DNA of 64,000 nt from Kosakonia sp. H02 (GCA_030704225.1 CP131915.1:1-64000), one strand, 5' to 3'; shown: positions 7,336 through 16,809, counted from the first letter of the stretch. Program-made: numbers and translations. Notes: a model not told the origin generated them from the letters alone.

Positions 7336-8761
7336 TTCCCGGCTCGGGCGCGCAATTGCGCCCGTTTGCGATGCGCATCCAGGGCTGTGCGGTTTACATA
7401 TCCTTGATGACAGCCTTGATGCGTTTGTCGCCCGTTACCGGCTGGCGGAAATGGCAGAGCGAACGCTGGATGTGCAGTATTACATCTGGGAAGACGACAC
7501 CTCAGGCCGGTTGTTGATGTTAGCGCTGCTGGCCGCAGCGGATCGTGGCGTGCAGGTTCGGTTGCTGCTGGACGACAACAACACCATCGGCATGGACGGC
7601 GTTCTGCGCCAGCTCGATAACCATCCCAATATTCAGGTGCGTCTGTTTAACCCTTTCTCGTTTCGAACGTTGCGTGCGCTGGGCTATCTGACAGATTTCG
7701 CCAGGCTCAACCGGCGTATGCACAACAAAAGTTTCACCGTTGATGGCGTAGTGACGCTGGTGGGCGGGCGCAATATTGGCGATGCCTATTTTGGGATTGG
7801 CGAAGAGCCGCTCTTTACCGATCTGGACGTGATGGCGATAGGGCCGGTAGTGGCTGATGTGGCCCACGATTTTTTGCGTTACTGGAACTCGGCTTCGGTC
7901 TCGTCGCTGAGCAACGTGCTTTCTCTGTCTCCCGAGGAAATCGCCGAGCGCATCCGTTTGCCGGAAAGCTGGCGAAATGACATTACGGCGGTGCGTTACC
8001 AGGAAAAACTGGCTTCTACGCAATTTGCCACTCATCTGGAAAACAGGTCGTTGCCGCTGTTATGGGCGAAAACGCGCTTACTCAGCGATGATCCCCGCAA
8101 AGGGGAGGGAAAAGCCCGCGACCACACGCTGCTGCCCCAACGCCTGCTCAATGTGATGGGGAAACCTGACAAGCAGATTGATATTATCTCTGCCTACTTT
8201 GTACCGGGGCGAGCCGGGGTCGCGCTGTTGCTGCAACTGGCGCGCAAAGGGGTGAAGATAGCTATTCTCACCAACTCCCTGGCGGCGAATGACGTGACGG
8301 TGGTGCACGCCGGTTATGCACGCTGGCGTAAAAAATTACTGCGCCACGGCATCGAACTCTATGAACTGAAACCCACCAGCGGCGCACCACATCCACACCC
8401 GGTCCACGACCGAGGTTTAACGGGGAACTCCGGCTCCAGCTTGCATGCCAAAACGTTCAGCATTGACGGGGAAAAGGTGTTTATCGGTTCGTTTAATTTC
8501 GACCCGCGCTCGGCGGTGTTGAACACGGAAATGGGTTTTGTGATCGATAGCGAATCGCTGGCACTGCAAATCCATCACCGTTTTTTACGCAGCCAGCGCG
8601 ATATCACCTGGCAACTGCGCCTCGACAGATTCGGGAGAATTAATTGGGTTGAAAAGCAGGACGGCAAAGAGGTGGTGTTGAAAAAGGAGCCACAGACCCG
8701 GCTCTGGCAGCGTATCCTGGTGCGGCTGGTTTACTGGTTGCCGGTGGAGTGGCTGCTCTGA
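7268..8761 (+). CDS. clsC: Cardiolipin synthase C
   Basis: About 497 residues from the first ATG. Two phospholipase-D HKD motifs are visible: MHNKSFTVDG with following GGRNIGD, and LHAKTFSIDG with GSFNFDPRS. ClsC makes cardiolipin from phosphatidylglycerol and phosphatidylethanolamine; in E. coli it needs YmdB for full function. Family similarity begins around APVCDAHPGLCGL, but no ATG, GTG or TTG occurs near that point, so translation must start within ymdB. Candidates are TTG 7259, ATG 7268 and ATG 7274, none with a clear Shine-Dalgarno sequence, which suggests translational coupling. The exact start is therefore uncertain. Confidence 0.9.
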   Translation: MTMKLPDSINAYSPNRATNPPPDSRLGRAIAPVCDAHPGLCGLHILDDSLDAFVARYRLAEMAERTLDVQYYIWEDDTSGRLLMLALLAAADRGVQVRLLLDDNNTIGMDGVLRQLDNHPNIQVRLFNPFSFRTLRALGYLTDFARLNRRMHNKSFTVDGVVTLVGGRNIGDAYFGIGEEPLFTDLDVMAIGPVVADVAHDFLRYWNSASVSSLSNVLSLSPEEIAERIRLPESWRNDITAVRYQEKLASTQFATHLENRSLPLLWAKTRLLSDDPRKGEGKARDHTLLPQRLLNVMGKPDKQIDIISAYFVPGRAGVALLLQLARKGVKIAILTNSLAANDVTVVHAGYARWRKKLLRHGIELYELKPTSGAPHPHPVHDRGLTGNSGSSLHAKTFSIDGEKVFIGSFNFDPRSAVLNTEMGFVIDSESLALQIHHRFLRSQRDITWQLRLDRFGRINWVEKQDGKEVVLKKEPQTRLWQRILVRLVYWLPVEWLL

Positions 8762-8773
8762 ATCCAGAGCAGC
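8752..8773. terminator. Hairpin at the clsC/opgC convergence
   Basis: GCTGCTCTG / CAGAGCAGC, 9 bp with loop AATC, overlaps the clsC stop codon and ends 8 bases before the opgC stop. It lacks a T-run in either direction; likely a shared 3' structure. Confidence 0.5.
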
Positions 8774-8781
8774 TCATGTGA

Positions 8782-9930
8782 TTACCCGGCGTGGGCATGG
8801 TTTTTCGCGGTTTTCTCCTGCGGCTTGCCGGAGAAGAGGAACCGCAACAGCGGGATGCGTAAATGGATTTCATACAGCAGCACGGCAATCCCCACCACAA
8901 ACACCAACCCGGTGATAAAACCCAGTAAATTCGACTGGATATGCGGGGTGATCCACGCACCAAACAGCAGCGTTAGCGGATGGTGAACCAGGTAGATAAA
9001 CAGCGAAGCGTTAACAAAGTAACTTACCCGCGCGGACTGGAAATTCAACAGCCGGTGACCCAGCGAGAAGACCACATTTACCATCCACAACCCCAGCAGC
9101 ATCGTAATCACCGCTTCGGTTTCATACAGCCACGCGTCGCCATTGCCATAACGCTGATTAAGCAGATAGGCGACAAACGCCAGCACCGAGCCTACTATGC
9201 ACCACGGGGAAGGGGTGGTGAACAGCGATTTCAGGCGAGGATTGATGAACGCCAGCGCGCCAAGTAAGAAAAAGGGGATGTAAAACAGGGTCTGCATGAC
9301 GGCAAAATTAAACAGCGCGTCGCGCAATATATCGGGATAAAGCACAAATACAAGCCGGCGAAACGCGGCCCACGCGATACCCAAAAACAGGAACCACAGG
9401 GAAAGCTGACCCAGCGAAATAGTGCCGAGCAGGCGATCTGCATTGTTTCTGATTTTTTTAAATAACCACATGCTGACGGTCGTTAATACGACAAGCACCA
9501 ACAGGAACCATAAATGAGAAATCAGTTCCCATGACAGCGTATTGAATTTGTCGTACGTCGACAGAGTGTGCCAGTCGACGGCGTTATCTTTCACATATTG
9601 CAACATAATAAATTGCGGCAGCGTCAACAGCGGAATGGCAGTGAGCATCGGAATACCGACGCGCTCTACGCGCACTTTCCACCAGCGCTTCAGCGGGTAG
9701 CGCAGGTACAACATGTAGGAAAAATAGCCGGAAATAACAAAAAACACCTGCATGCGAAACGCATGAATAGCATCATTAAACAGCGTCAACCACCATGAGG
9801 GGTAGGCGCTATTCACGTGCCACATATGGCTGGAGTAAATGAGTGAAATGTGAAACGGGATCCCAAGCAGCATTAACCACGCGCGGATGGAATCAAGGAA
9901 ATATTCTCGTTGTGCGGGGGCTTTGGTCAT
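8782..9930 (-). CDS. opgC: Glucans succinyltransferase OpgC
   Basis: 382 residues, an acyltransferase-3 family integral membrane protein with about ten hydrophobic segments. The N-terminal REYFLDSIRAWLMLLGIPFH block, including the family's conserved His, and the FFVISGY motif are present. OpgC transfers succinyl groups to osmoregulated periplasmic glucans. It is transcribed divergently from opgGH across 274 bases, as in E. coli. Confidence 0.95.
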   Translation of the reverse strand: MTKAPAQREYFLDSIRAWLMLLGIPFHISLIYSSHMWHVNSAYPSWWLTLFNDAIHAFRMQVFFVISGYFSYMLYLRYPLKRWWKVRVERVGIPMLTAIPLLTLPQFIMLQYVKDNAVDWHTLSTYDKFNTLSWELISHLWFLLVLVVLTTVSMWLFKKIRNNADRLLGTISLGQLSLWFLFLGIAWAAFRRLVFVLYPDILRDALFNFAVMQTLFYIPFFLLGALAFINPRLKSLFTTPSPWCIVGSVLAFVAYLLNQRYGNGDAWLYETEAVITMLLGLWMVNVVFSLGHRLLNFQSARVSYFVNASLFIYLVHHPLTLLFGAWITPHIQSNLLGFITGLVFVVGIAVLLYEIHLRIPLLRFLFSGKPQEKTAKNHAHAG

Positions 9931-10204
9931 ATATCTCCGTGCATTCTCAGACTTTTCGTCTTATCCATAAGACAAATAATGATTACATTCGAAACCAACC
10001 CTACACTATGTCAGATAACCTGTCTCCAGGATAAGACTGCAAAACGATTAAGGGGCTAGTTTCATTTGTTTAATCAATGAACCGGCAGGCAGAACAAAGC
10101 GGGGATTCAGTTGTCGGATTGCCAGAGTTTCCATTAAAATGGATCGGATCGATTTAAGCACACAAAGGGGGAAGTGCTTAGTTATTATGAAACCTAAATT
10201 ACGA
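9931..10204. promoter_or_regulatory. opgC-opgG divergent intergenic region
   Basis: 274 bases without a convincing gene. In E. coli the opgGH promoter here is osmotically controlled. In-frame starts upstream of opgG at 10139 and 10187 exist but add residues not shared with the family's usual 511-residue protein. I see no clear operator or terminator. Confidence 0.55.
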
Positions 10205-11740
10205 ATGATGAAAATGCGTTGGGTGGGTGTAGCTGTTCTGTTGTCACTTTATACGTCATCAGGCTGGGCCTTTTCTATCGACGATGTCGCAAAACAGGCT
10301 CAATCCCTGGCCGGCAAAGGTTACGAAGCGCCCAAAAGCAATTTACCCTCAGTGTTCCGCGAGATGAAATATGCGGACTATCAACAGATCCAGTTCAACC
10401 ACGACAAAGCTTACTGGAACAAGACGAACACCCCGTTCAAGCTTGAGTTTTACCATCAGGGCATGTACTTCGACACGCCGGTGACCATCAACGAAGTGAC
10501 CGCTACCGCTGTTCGCAAAATCAAATACAACCCGGACTTCTTCAATTTCGGCAATATCCAGCACGATAAAGACACGGTGAAAGACTTGGGGTTTGCCGGT
10601 TTCAAAGTGCTTTACCCCATCAATAGCAAAGATAAAAATGACGAAATCGTCAGCATGCTGGGCGCAAGCTATTTTCGCGTAATTGGCGCAGGTCAGGTCT
10701 ATGGTCTTTCCGCGCGCGGTCTGGCTATCGACACGGCGCTGCCATCGGGTGAAGAATTTCCGCGTTTTCGCGAGTTCTGGATTGAGCGACCAAAACCGAC
10801 CGACAAACGCCTGACTATCTACGCACTGCTGGATTCTCCGCGTGCCACCGGCGCTTACCGTTTTGTCATTATTCCGGGCCGCGATACGGTTGTGGATGTG
10901 CAATCCAAAGTGTACCTGCGCGACAAAGTGGGCAAACTGGGCGTTGCGCCGCTGACCAGCATGTTCCTGTTCGGGCCTGCGCAGCCGTCACCTGCTACCA
11001 ACTACCGCCCGGAACTTCATGATTCCAATGGCCTGTCGATGCTGGCTGGCAACGGCGAGTGGATTTGGCGTCCACTGAACAACCCGAAACACCTGGCTGT
11101 CAGCAGCTACGCGATGGAAAACCCGCAGGGCTTTGGCCTGTTGCAGCGTGGCCGTCAGTTCTCCCGTTTTGAAGATATCGATGACCGCTACGATCTGCGC
11201 CCGAGCGCCTGGGTCACGCCAAAAGGTGAGTGGGGCAAAGGTAAAGTCGAGCTGGTTGAAATCCCGACCAATGATGAAACCAATGACAACATCGTTGCCT
11301 ACTGGACGCCGGATCAACTGCCGGAAGCCGGGAAAGAGATGAACTTCAAATACACCATCACTTTCAGCCGTGACGAAGACAAACTCCATGCGCCGGACAA
11401 CGCCTGGGTTCTGCAAACTCGCCGTTCAACCGGTGATGTGAAGCAGTCGAACCTTATTCGCCAGCCGGATGGTACCACCGCGTTTGTCGTGGATTTCACC
11501 GGGCAGGACATGAAAAAACTGCCGCAGGACACCCCTGTTACGGCGCAAGCCAGTATTGGCGATAACGGTGAGATTGTTGAAAACACCGTTCGCTATAATC
11601 CAGTGACGCAAGGTTGGCGTTTGATGCTGCGCGTGAAGGTTAAAGATCCGAAGAAAACGACGGACATGCGCGCTGCGCTGGTCAATGCCGATCAGACCCT
11701 GAGTGAAACCTGGAGCTATCAGCTACCTGCCAATGAATAA
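10205..11740 (+). CDS. opgG: Periplasmic glucan biosynthesis protein OpgG
   Basis: 511 residues from MMKMRW, identical in length to E. coli OpgG. A signal peptide ends at SSGWA before FSIDDVAKQAQ. OpgG acts in the periplasm on the beta-1,2-glucan backbone made by OpgH and is needed for branched OPG formation. Conserved blocks such as KVLYPINSKDKNDE and FWIERPKP are intact throughout. An ATG six codons earlier (10187) is also possible. The 3' end overlaps opgH by 8 bases, so the two are translationally coupled. Confidence 0.95.
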   Translation: MMKMRWVGVAVLLSLYTSSGWAFSIDDVAKQAQSLAGKGYEAPKSNLPSVFREMKYADYQQIQFNHDKAYWNKTNTPFKLEFYHQGMYFDTPVTINEVTATAVRKIKYNPDFFNFGNIQHDKDTVKDLGFAGFKVLYPINSKDKNDEIVSMLGASYFRVIGAGQVYGLSARGLAIDTALPSGEEFPRFREFWIERPKPTDKRLTIYALLDSPRATGAYRFVIIPGRDTVVDVQSKVYLRDKVGKLGVAPLTSMFLFGPAQPSPATNYRPELHDSNGLSMLAGNGEWIWRPLNNPKHLAVSSYAMENPQGFGLLQRGRQFSRFEDIDDRYDLRPSAWVTPKGEWGKGKVELVEIPTNDETNDNIVAYWTPDQLPEAGKEMNFKYTITFSRDEDKLHAPDNAWVLQTRRSTGDVKQSNLIRQPDGTTAFVVDFTGQDMKKLPQDTPVTAQASIGDNGEIVENTVRYNPVTQGWRLMLRVKVKDPKKTTDMRAALVNADQTLSETWSYQLPANE

Positions 11741-14261
11741 GACAACTGAGTATATCGACGCGCTGCCGCTTCCGGCTGACCAGAAGGCGGCGCTGCCGAC
11801 GGAAAGTATTCGCGCCGTGCATGAGGCGCTGGATGCGGAACACAGGGACTGGAAGCGTGAAGACGATACGCCGCTGGGTTCTGTTACCGCACGTCTGGAG
11901 CACAGCTGGCCGGACTCACTGGCGCAAGGGCAGCTCATCAAAGACGACGAAGGACGCGCACAGTTGCAGGCGATGCCGAAAGCTAAACGTTCTTCCATGT
12001 TTCCCGATCCCTGGCGCACCAACCCCCTTGGTCGATTCTGGGATCGCCTGCGCGGGCGCGAAGTCCTGCCACGCTATATGGCGCGGTTGACCAAAGAGGA
12101 GCAGGCGCAGGAGCAGAAATGGCGTACCGTCGGATCGATCCGCCGTTACATCCTGCTGGTGCTGACGCTGGCGCAAACCGTCGTTGCCACCTGGTACATG
12201 AAAACCATCCTGCCTTATCAGGGCTGGGCGCTGATCAATCCTACCGATATGGCAGGCCAGGATCTGTTGGTTTCCGTGATGCAGCTTCTGCCTTATGTGC
12301 TGCAAACCGGCATCCTGATCCTGTTCGCTGTATTGTTCTGCTGGGTGTCCGCCGGTTTCTGGACGGCATTAATGGGCTTTTTGCAACTGCTGATCGGTCG
12401 TGATAAGTACAGCATTTCAGCCTCGACAGTGGGCGATGAGCCGCTTAATCCGGAACATCGCACCGCGCTTATCATGCCTATCTGTAACGAAGACGTGGAC
12501 CGCGTGTTCGCAGGCCTGCGCGCCACCTGGGAGTCCGTGAAAGCCACCGGGCAGCAACAGCATTTTGACGTTTATATCTTGAGTGACAGTTACAACCCGG
12601 ATATCTGCGTCGCTGAGCAAAAAGCCTGGATGGAGCTGGTGGCTGAAGTGCAGGGCGAAGGGCAGATCTTCTACCGCCGCCGTCGCCGCCGCGTAAAACG
12701 TAAAAGCGGCAATATTGATGACTTCTGCCGCCGCTGGGGCAGCCAGTACAGCTATATGGTGGTGCTGGATGCGGACTCGGTGATGTCCGGTGACTGCCTG
12801 ACTGGCCTGGTACGCCTGATGGAAGCCAATCCGAACGCCGGGATCATTCAGTCTTCGCCGCGCGCTTCCGGTATGGACACGCTGTATGCGCGTTGCCAGC
12901 AGTTTGCGACTCGCGTCTACGGGCCGTTGTTCACCGCCGGTCTGCATTTCTGGCAGTTGGGTGAATCCCACTACTGGGGTCATAACGCCATTATCCGCGT
13001 GAAGCCGTTTATCGAGCATTGTGCGCTGGCTCCGCTGCCGGGTGAAGGCTCGTTCGCCGGTTCTATTCTGTCCCATGACTTCGTGGAAGCTGCGTTAATG
13101 CGCCGTGCCGGTTGGGGCGTGTGGATCGCCTACGATCTGCCGGGCTCTTATGAAGAGCTGCCGCCAAACCTGCTTGATGAGCTGAAGCGCGATCGTCGCT
13201 GGTGTCACGGTAACCTGATGAACTTCCGCCTGTTCCTGGTGAAAGGGATGCACCCGGTGCATCGCGCTGTGTTCCTGACGGGGGTGATGTCTTATCTCTC
13301 TGCGCCGCTGTGGTTTATGTTCCTTGCGCTCTCCACCGCCTTGCAGGTGGTGCATGCCCTGACGGAACCGCAGTACTTCCTGCAACCGCGCCAGTTGTTC
13401 CCGGTGTGGCCGCAGTGGCGTCCGGAGCTGGCCATCGCGCTGTTCGCATCGACCATGGTGCTGCTATTCCTGCCGAAACTGCTGAGCATTATTCTGGTGT
13501 GGTGCAAAGGGCCGAAAGAGTACGGCGGCTTTTTCCGAGTGACGCTGTCGCTGCTGCTGGAAGTGCTCTTCTCCGTGCTGCTGGCACCGGTGCGTATGCT
13601 GTTCCACACGGTGTTCGTGGTCAGTGCGTTCCTCGGCTGGGAAGTGGTGTGGAATTCGCCGCAGCGTGATGATGACTCCACGCCGTGGGGTGAAGCCTTT
13701 ATGCGCCACGGCTCTCAGCTGCTGCTGGGGCTGGTGTGGGCCGTGGGTATGGCGTGGCTGGATCTGCGTTTCCTGTTCTGGCTGGCACCTATTGTCTTCT
13801 CGCTGATCCTCTCGCCGTTTGTCTCGGTGATTTCCAGCCGTGCGACAGTGGGCCTGCGCACCAAACGCTGGAAGCTGTTCCTGATCCCGGAAGAGTATTC
13901 TCCGCCGCAGGTACTGGTGGATACAGACCGCTATCTGGAACTGAACCGCTCGCGCTCACTGGAAGAGGGTTTTATGCACGCGGTGTTTAACCCGTCCTTT
14001 AACGCGCTGGCGACGGCAATGGCAACCGCGCGCCACCGTGCAAGCCACGTGCTGGAGATCGCCCGCGATCGCCATGTTGAGCAGGCACTTAACGAAACGC
14101 CTGAGAAGCTCAACCGCGATCGCCGTCTGGTGTTATTAAGCGATCCTGTGACGCTCTCGCGGCTGCATTATCGCGTCTGGTCAGCACCAGAACGGTATCT
14201 GTCCTGGGTGAGCTATTACGAAAAGTTGAAGCTTAACCCGCTGGCGTTAAAGGCGAAGTAA
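11733..14261 (+). CDS. opgH: Glucan glucosyltransferase OpgH
   Basis: 842 residues starting MNKTTEYIDAL, five shorter than E. coli at the C-terminus. It is an inner-membrane GT2-family enzyme that polymerises UDP-glucose into linear beta-1,2 glucan; the E. coli protein also couples UDP-glucose level to cell size by binding FtsZ through its N-terminus. Visible are two membrane spans before the catalytic domain, ALIMPICNEDV, the VVLDADSVM metal-binding motif, SHDFVEAA, the RRWCHGN (Q/RxxRW-type) motif, and at least five C-terminal membrane spans. Confidence 0.97.
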   Translation: MNKTTEYIDALPLPADQKAALPTESIRAVHEALDAEHRDWKREDDTPLGSVTARLEHSWPDSLAQGQLIKDDEGRAQLQAMPKAKRSSMFPDPWRTNPLGRFWDRLRGREVLPRYMARLTKEEQAQEQKWRTVGSIRRYILLVLTLAQTVVATWYMKTILPYQGWALINPTDMAGQDLLVSVMQLLPYVLQTGILILFAVLFCWVSAGFWTALMGFLQLLIGRDKYSISASTVGDEPLNPEHRTALIMPICNEDVDRVFAGLRATWESVKATGQQQHFDVYILSDSYNPDICVAEQKAWMELVAEVQGEGQIFYRRRRRRVKRKSGNIDDFCRRWGSQYSYMVVLDADSVMSGDCLTGLVRLMEANPNAGIIQSSPRASGMDTLYARCQQFATRVYGPLFTAGLHFWQLGESHYWGHNAIIRVKPFIEHCALAPLPGEGSFAGSILSHDFVEAALMRRAGWGVWIAYDLPGSYEELPPNLLDELKRDRRWCHGNLMNFRLFLVKGMHPVHRAVFLTGVMSYLSAPLWFMFLALSTALQVVHALTEPQYFLQPRQLFPVWPQWRPELAIALFASTMVLLFLPKLLSIILVWCKGPKEYGGFFRVTLSLLLEVLFSVLLAPVRMLFHTVFVVSAFLGWEVVWNSPQRDDDSTPWGEAFMRHGSQLLLGLVWAVGMAWLDLRFLFWLAPIVFSLILSPFVSVISSRATVGLRTKRWKLFLIPEEYSPPQVLVDTDRYLELNRSRSLEEGFMHAVFNPSFNALATAMATARHRASHVLEIARDRHVEQALNETPEKLNRDRRLVLLSDPVTLSRLHYRVWSAPERYLSWVSYYEKLKLNPLALKAK

Positions 14262-14275
14262 GCCGACATTAAGGA

Positions 14276-14305
14276 AAATACCGGCCCGCGAGCCGGTATT
14301 TTTTT
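14276..14305 (+). terminator. Terminator of opgGH
   Basis: AAATACCGGC / GCCGGTATTT, a 10-bp stem with loop CCGCGA, followed by a T-run, 14 bases after the opgH stop codon. Confidence 0.9.
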
Positions 14306-14331
14306 GACCGTTGAGTCTGAAGGGGAAACAA

Positions 14332-14559
14332 GTGAAAGTGATTCTGGTCGTCGTGATGGCGTGTTTACTGAGCGGGTGTGGCAGCATTATCAGCCGCGCA
14401 ATACCCGGTCAGGGCCACGGGAATCAGTACTATCCCGGCGTGCAATGGGATGTACGTGATTCCGCATGGCGCTACATTACCGTACTCGATTTGCCCTTTT
14501 CACTGGTGTTTGACACGCTGCTATTGCCGCTGGATGCGCATCATGGCCCGTACGAATAA
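14332..14559 (+). CDS. yceK: Small lipoprotein YceK
   Basis: 75 residues when started at GTG 14332, which has GAAGGGGAAACA upstream and gives exactly the E. coli YceK length; a TTG seven codons earlier is less likely. The N-terminus is a lipoprotein signal with LLSGC, Cys16. The rest (IPGQGHGNQYYPGV, LDLPFSLVFDTLLLP) is a DUF1375-type domain of unknown function. It directly follows the opgGH terminator and its stop codon abuts the stop codon of convergent msyB with no base between. Confidence 0.9.
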   Translation: MKVILVVVMACLLSGCGSIISRAIPGQGHGNQYYPGVQWDVRDSAWRYITVLDLPFSLVFDTLLLPLDAHHGPYE

Positions 14560-14949
14560 TCAACGCTCGTCCCACTCATCCGCCGCGGTTTGACCCTCTT
14601 CGGTATCCAGCGGCGGTTCGAGCTGGAATTCGCCTTCGTCCCATTCGTGCAGCGTGTTCTCCTCTAACCACTCCTGGCTGATTTCGATTTCGTCGAAGTC
14701 GCCATCAAACACACTTTGCGCCGCTTCACCGCTGAACAGCGGCAGGCATTCACCTGGCTGCTCTTCGTCAGCGAAAAATTCTGCCTGCCACGCAATATCG
14801 CCATCCTGCAATACGTATTTCTGGACATTGAACTGTTGCACATTGAGATCGTCTTCATCGACATCCGGATTATTGGCGATGAACTCTTCGCGAGCCGCAT
14901 CAATGGCTTCGGCCAGCGTAGAGTAATAGTTCAGTTCAGAATCGGCCAT
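14560..14949 (-). CDS. msyB: Acidic protein MsyB
   Basis: 129 residues, strongly acidic (many Glu/Asp, for example VDEDD and EGEFQLEPPLDTEEG). E. coli msyB is a multicopy suppressor of secY and secA temperature-sensitive mutants and belongs to the RpoS-regulated set; its biochemical role is unknown. The N-terminus MADSELNYYSTL is five residues longer than the E. coli start. In E. coli mdtG lies beyond it; here a HypX-like gene does. Confidence 0.93.
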   Translation of the reverse strand: MADSELNYYSTLAEAIDAAREEFIANNPDVDEDDLNVQQFNVQKYVLQDGDIAWQAEFFADEEQPGECLPLFSGEAAQSVFDGDFDEIEISQEWLEENTLHEWDEGEFQLEPPLDTEEGQTAADEWDER

Positions 14950-14994
14950 GTCAAAACTCCTTTGATAACAGAAAAAGGCATGCAGAAATCTATA

Positions 14995-15015
14995 GACGCT
15001 CGTGTTACGAGCGTC
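14995..15015 (-). terminator. Hairpin downstream of the hypX-like gene
   Basis: Perfect 8-bp stem GACGCTCG / CGAGCGTC with a 5-base loop, 11 bases beyond the stop codon of the minus-strand gene. The T-run is poor, so efficiency is uncertain. Confidence 0.55.
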
Positions 15016-15025
15016 AAATTCCGCA

Positions 15026-16771
15026 CTAACTTTCTTGCTGACATTCGCACGCTTCCGGCGCTGGAGTGGAGCAAGTGAGGTTATATCGCTGCAAATGATC
15101 GGGCAATTTGCAGGGGGGGTGTTTCATTACAAACGCCTTTCTGCGCGATGAAAAATTCAGATCATCATCGAAAAAGTTCGCACGCATTTTTACCAGCTCT
15201 TCCCGGCGGTAATTATCCGGTGAGCGTTCATGGCGCATGGCATGTTGGTTAAGCAGTTTTTCCTGCTGGTATATGGGCAATTGTGCAGGTGAAATCATCT
15301 CAGAAACCTGGGCGATAACCGTTTCGAGAAACGCTGAGCGGGAAGTGTCAATAACGCTATCAACCATGCCAATCGATGCGGCATGGCGGGCGCTAAGCGG
15401 CATACAATTTTCGGTCAGCGCGTGGGCCATTTCTGCCCCGACTCGCCACGGTAAGGTGAGCGTCCAGAGTTCGGAACCAAACAGCCCCATCGTTTTGTAA
15501 TGCGGGTTGATAACCACCCCAGATCGCATCATGACCCGATCGGCTGCCAGCATGAGCATGGCACCGCCCGCGCCGGCGTTGGCATTGACCGCACTGATGA
15601 CCAGTTTGTGATGGCAGGCGAGGATCGCCGCGGCAAGATCGTCAATCGCGTTGATCGAAGCCCATCCCTCCTCGGCGGGATTATCCGCTACGTGAATGGA
15701 ATTAAGCTCAATACCGTTTGACCAGAAATCGTCCCCGCCGGCAAGAATAATGGCATCCAGGCTCGTGTCTTGTGCGGCTTGCCCGAACAGAGCGCATAAT
15801 GCCAGCGAATCATTGGTCGTGAATGCGCCGTTTAGCAGCGGAAAATGGAGGATGCCGATTCGACCGCGGCGTTCCAGCCATGCCCTGTCGGGATGCGTTA
15901 CAGGCAAAGTTGCCAACGGCCCAAGCGCGGGCAGTTCCTGAGCCAGTACCACCGCTGCCGGCAGTTTTACCTGGGCTAGCGGATGGTCATCTGTGCGACG
16001 CAAATGTCCAATCCATAACGCGCCATCCGCTGTTGCCACGCAAAGGGCATCCTTTGAGCGCGCGAAAATATCACCTGAGCGCCCGCGCATTTTTGCGACA
16101 TCCGCATCCGCTTGCCAGACATTAAAAACGCGCACCGGTACGCCAGCAAGCACGGTGGATGCGCCCGGTATGCTGTCACTGGCCCATATTTTACGCAGAA
16201 GTGTGCTGGTGGTATCGGTGTTCCAGTCGAGGGTACGTGCGGCTGTGGTCACGGGCTTTCGCTCACGTCCCCGCGTGTATGCGCTGGCATAATCAAGGGG
16301 CTCGCCTTTCTGCTGCCCGGCGTTCAGTTTGTCTATAAGCTCCCATAAGCAGGCCACGGCGGCGTCTGTGACGAGGTGTCGATAAATCTGGCTCTTTGCC
16401 ATCGGCGGGAGGGGGAACGTGCGCGTGGCCCAGATGTCGCCTGCATCCATTACCGCATTGGCCTCAAGCAGGGTGACGCCCCATTCGTTCCATCCTTCAA
16501 GGATGGCCCAGTCGAGAGAGCTTGGGCCACGATCGCCGATAATGCCTGGATGCAGGATAAAGCATTTGAATTGCTGCCAGACGTGCTCAGGGATGGCGCG
16601 TTTTAAGAACGGCGCAATGATGATGTCGGGCGGGTCGTCTTTTAGCCTCTGTTCAAGGTCTTCATTATTAGCGAAAACAATGACCGCCACCTGGTGTCCG
16701 GCATCGGTCAGTTCAACAAAAAAACGTTGAGACAAGCCATTAAACGCACTGCAAAGTAGGAGAATTTTCAT
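15026..16771 (-). CDS. hypX: HypX/HoxX-type hydrogenase maturation protein (CO-ligand synthesis)
   Basis: 581 residues with the two-part architecture of HypX. Residues about 1-270 resemble N10-formyl-THF-dependent formyltransferases: a Rossmann start MKILLLCSAFNG, then HPGIIGDRGPSSLDWAI at 74-90, which is the HypX form of the family motif, and a C-terminal OB-like part. Residues from about 303 form an enoyl-CoA hydratase/isomerase (crotonase) domain: GRIGILHFPLLNGA, AIILAGGDDFWSNGIEL, NANAGAGGAMLMLAADRV. HypX of Aquifex converts formyl-THF through formyl-CoA to CO, the Fe ligand of NiFe hydrogenases, in oxic conditions. A Cys-containing tail (CSTPAPEACEC) ends the protein. No hydrogenase or hyp gene is adjacent, and it occupies the mdtG position of E. 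coli. The family call is firm; the in vivo role is inferred. Confidence 0.87.
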   Translation of the reverse strand: MKILLLCSAFNGLSQRFFVELTDAGHQVAVIVFANNEDLEQRLKDDPPDIIIAPFLKRAIPEHVWQQFKCFILHPGIIGDRGPSSLDWAILEGWNEWGVTLLEANAVMDAGDIWATRTFPLPPMAKSQIYRHLVTDAAVACLWELIDKLNAGQQKGEPLDYASAYTRGRERKPVTTAARTLDWNTDTTSTLLRKIWASDSIPGASTVLAGVPVRVFNVWQADADVAKMRGRSGDIFARSKDALCVATADGALWIGHLRRTDDHPLAQVKLPAAVVLAQELPALGPLATLPVTHPDRAWLERRGRIGILHFPLLNGAFTTNDSLALCALFGQAAQDTSLDAIILAGGDDFWSNGIELNSIHVADNPAEEGWASINAIDDLAAAILACHHKLVISAVNANAGAGGAMLMLAADRVMMRSGVVINPHYKTMGLFGSELWTLTLPWRVGAEMAHALTENCMPLSARHAASIGMVDSVIDTSRSAFLETVIAQVSEMISPAQLPIYQQEKLLNQHAMRHERSPDNYRREELVKMRANFFDDDLNFSSRRKAFVMKHPPCKLPDHLQRYNLTCSTPAPEACECQQES

Positions 16772-16809
16772 AGGGTTTCCTTCCTGGAAAAAGACGATTC
16801 GCCTGTTAA

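Noticed and set aside
10139..10204. Upstream in-frame start codons for opgG
   Set aside because: They add 6 or 22 residues not shared with the family's 511-residue protein and would push the signal peptide inward.
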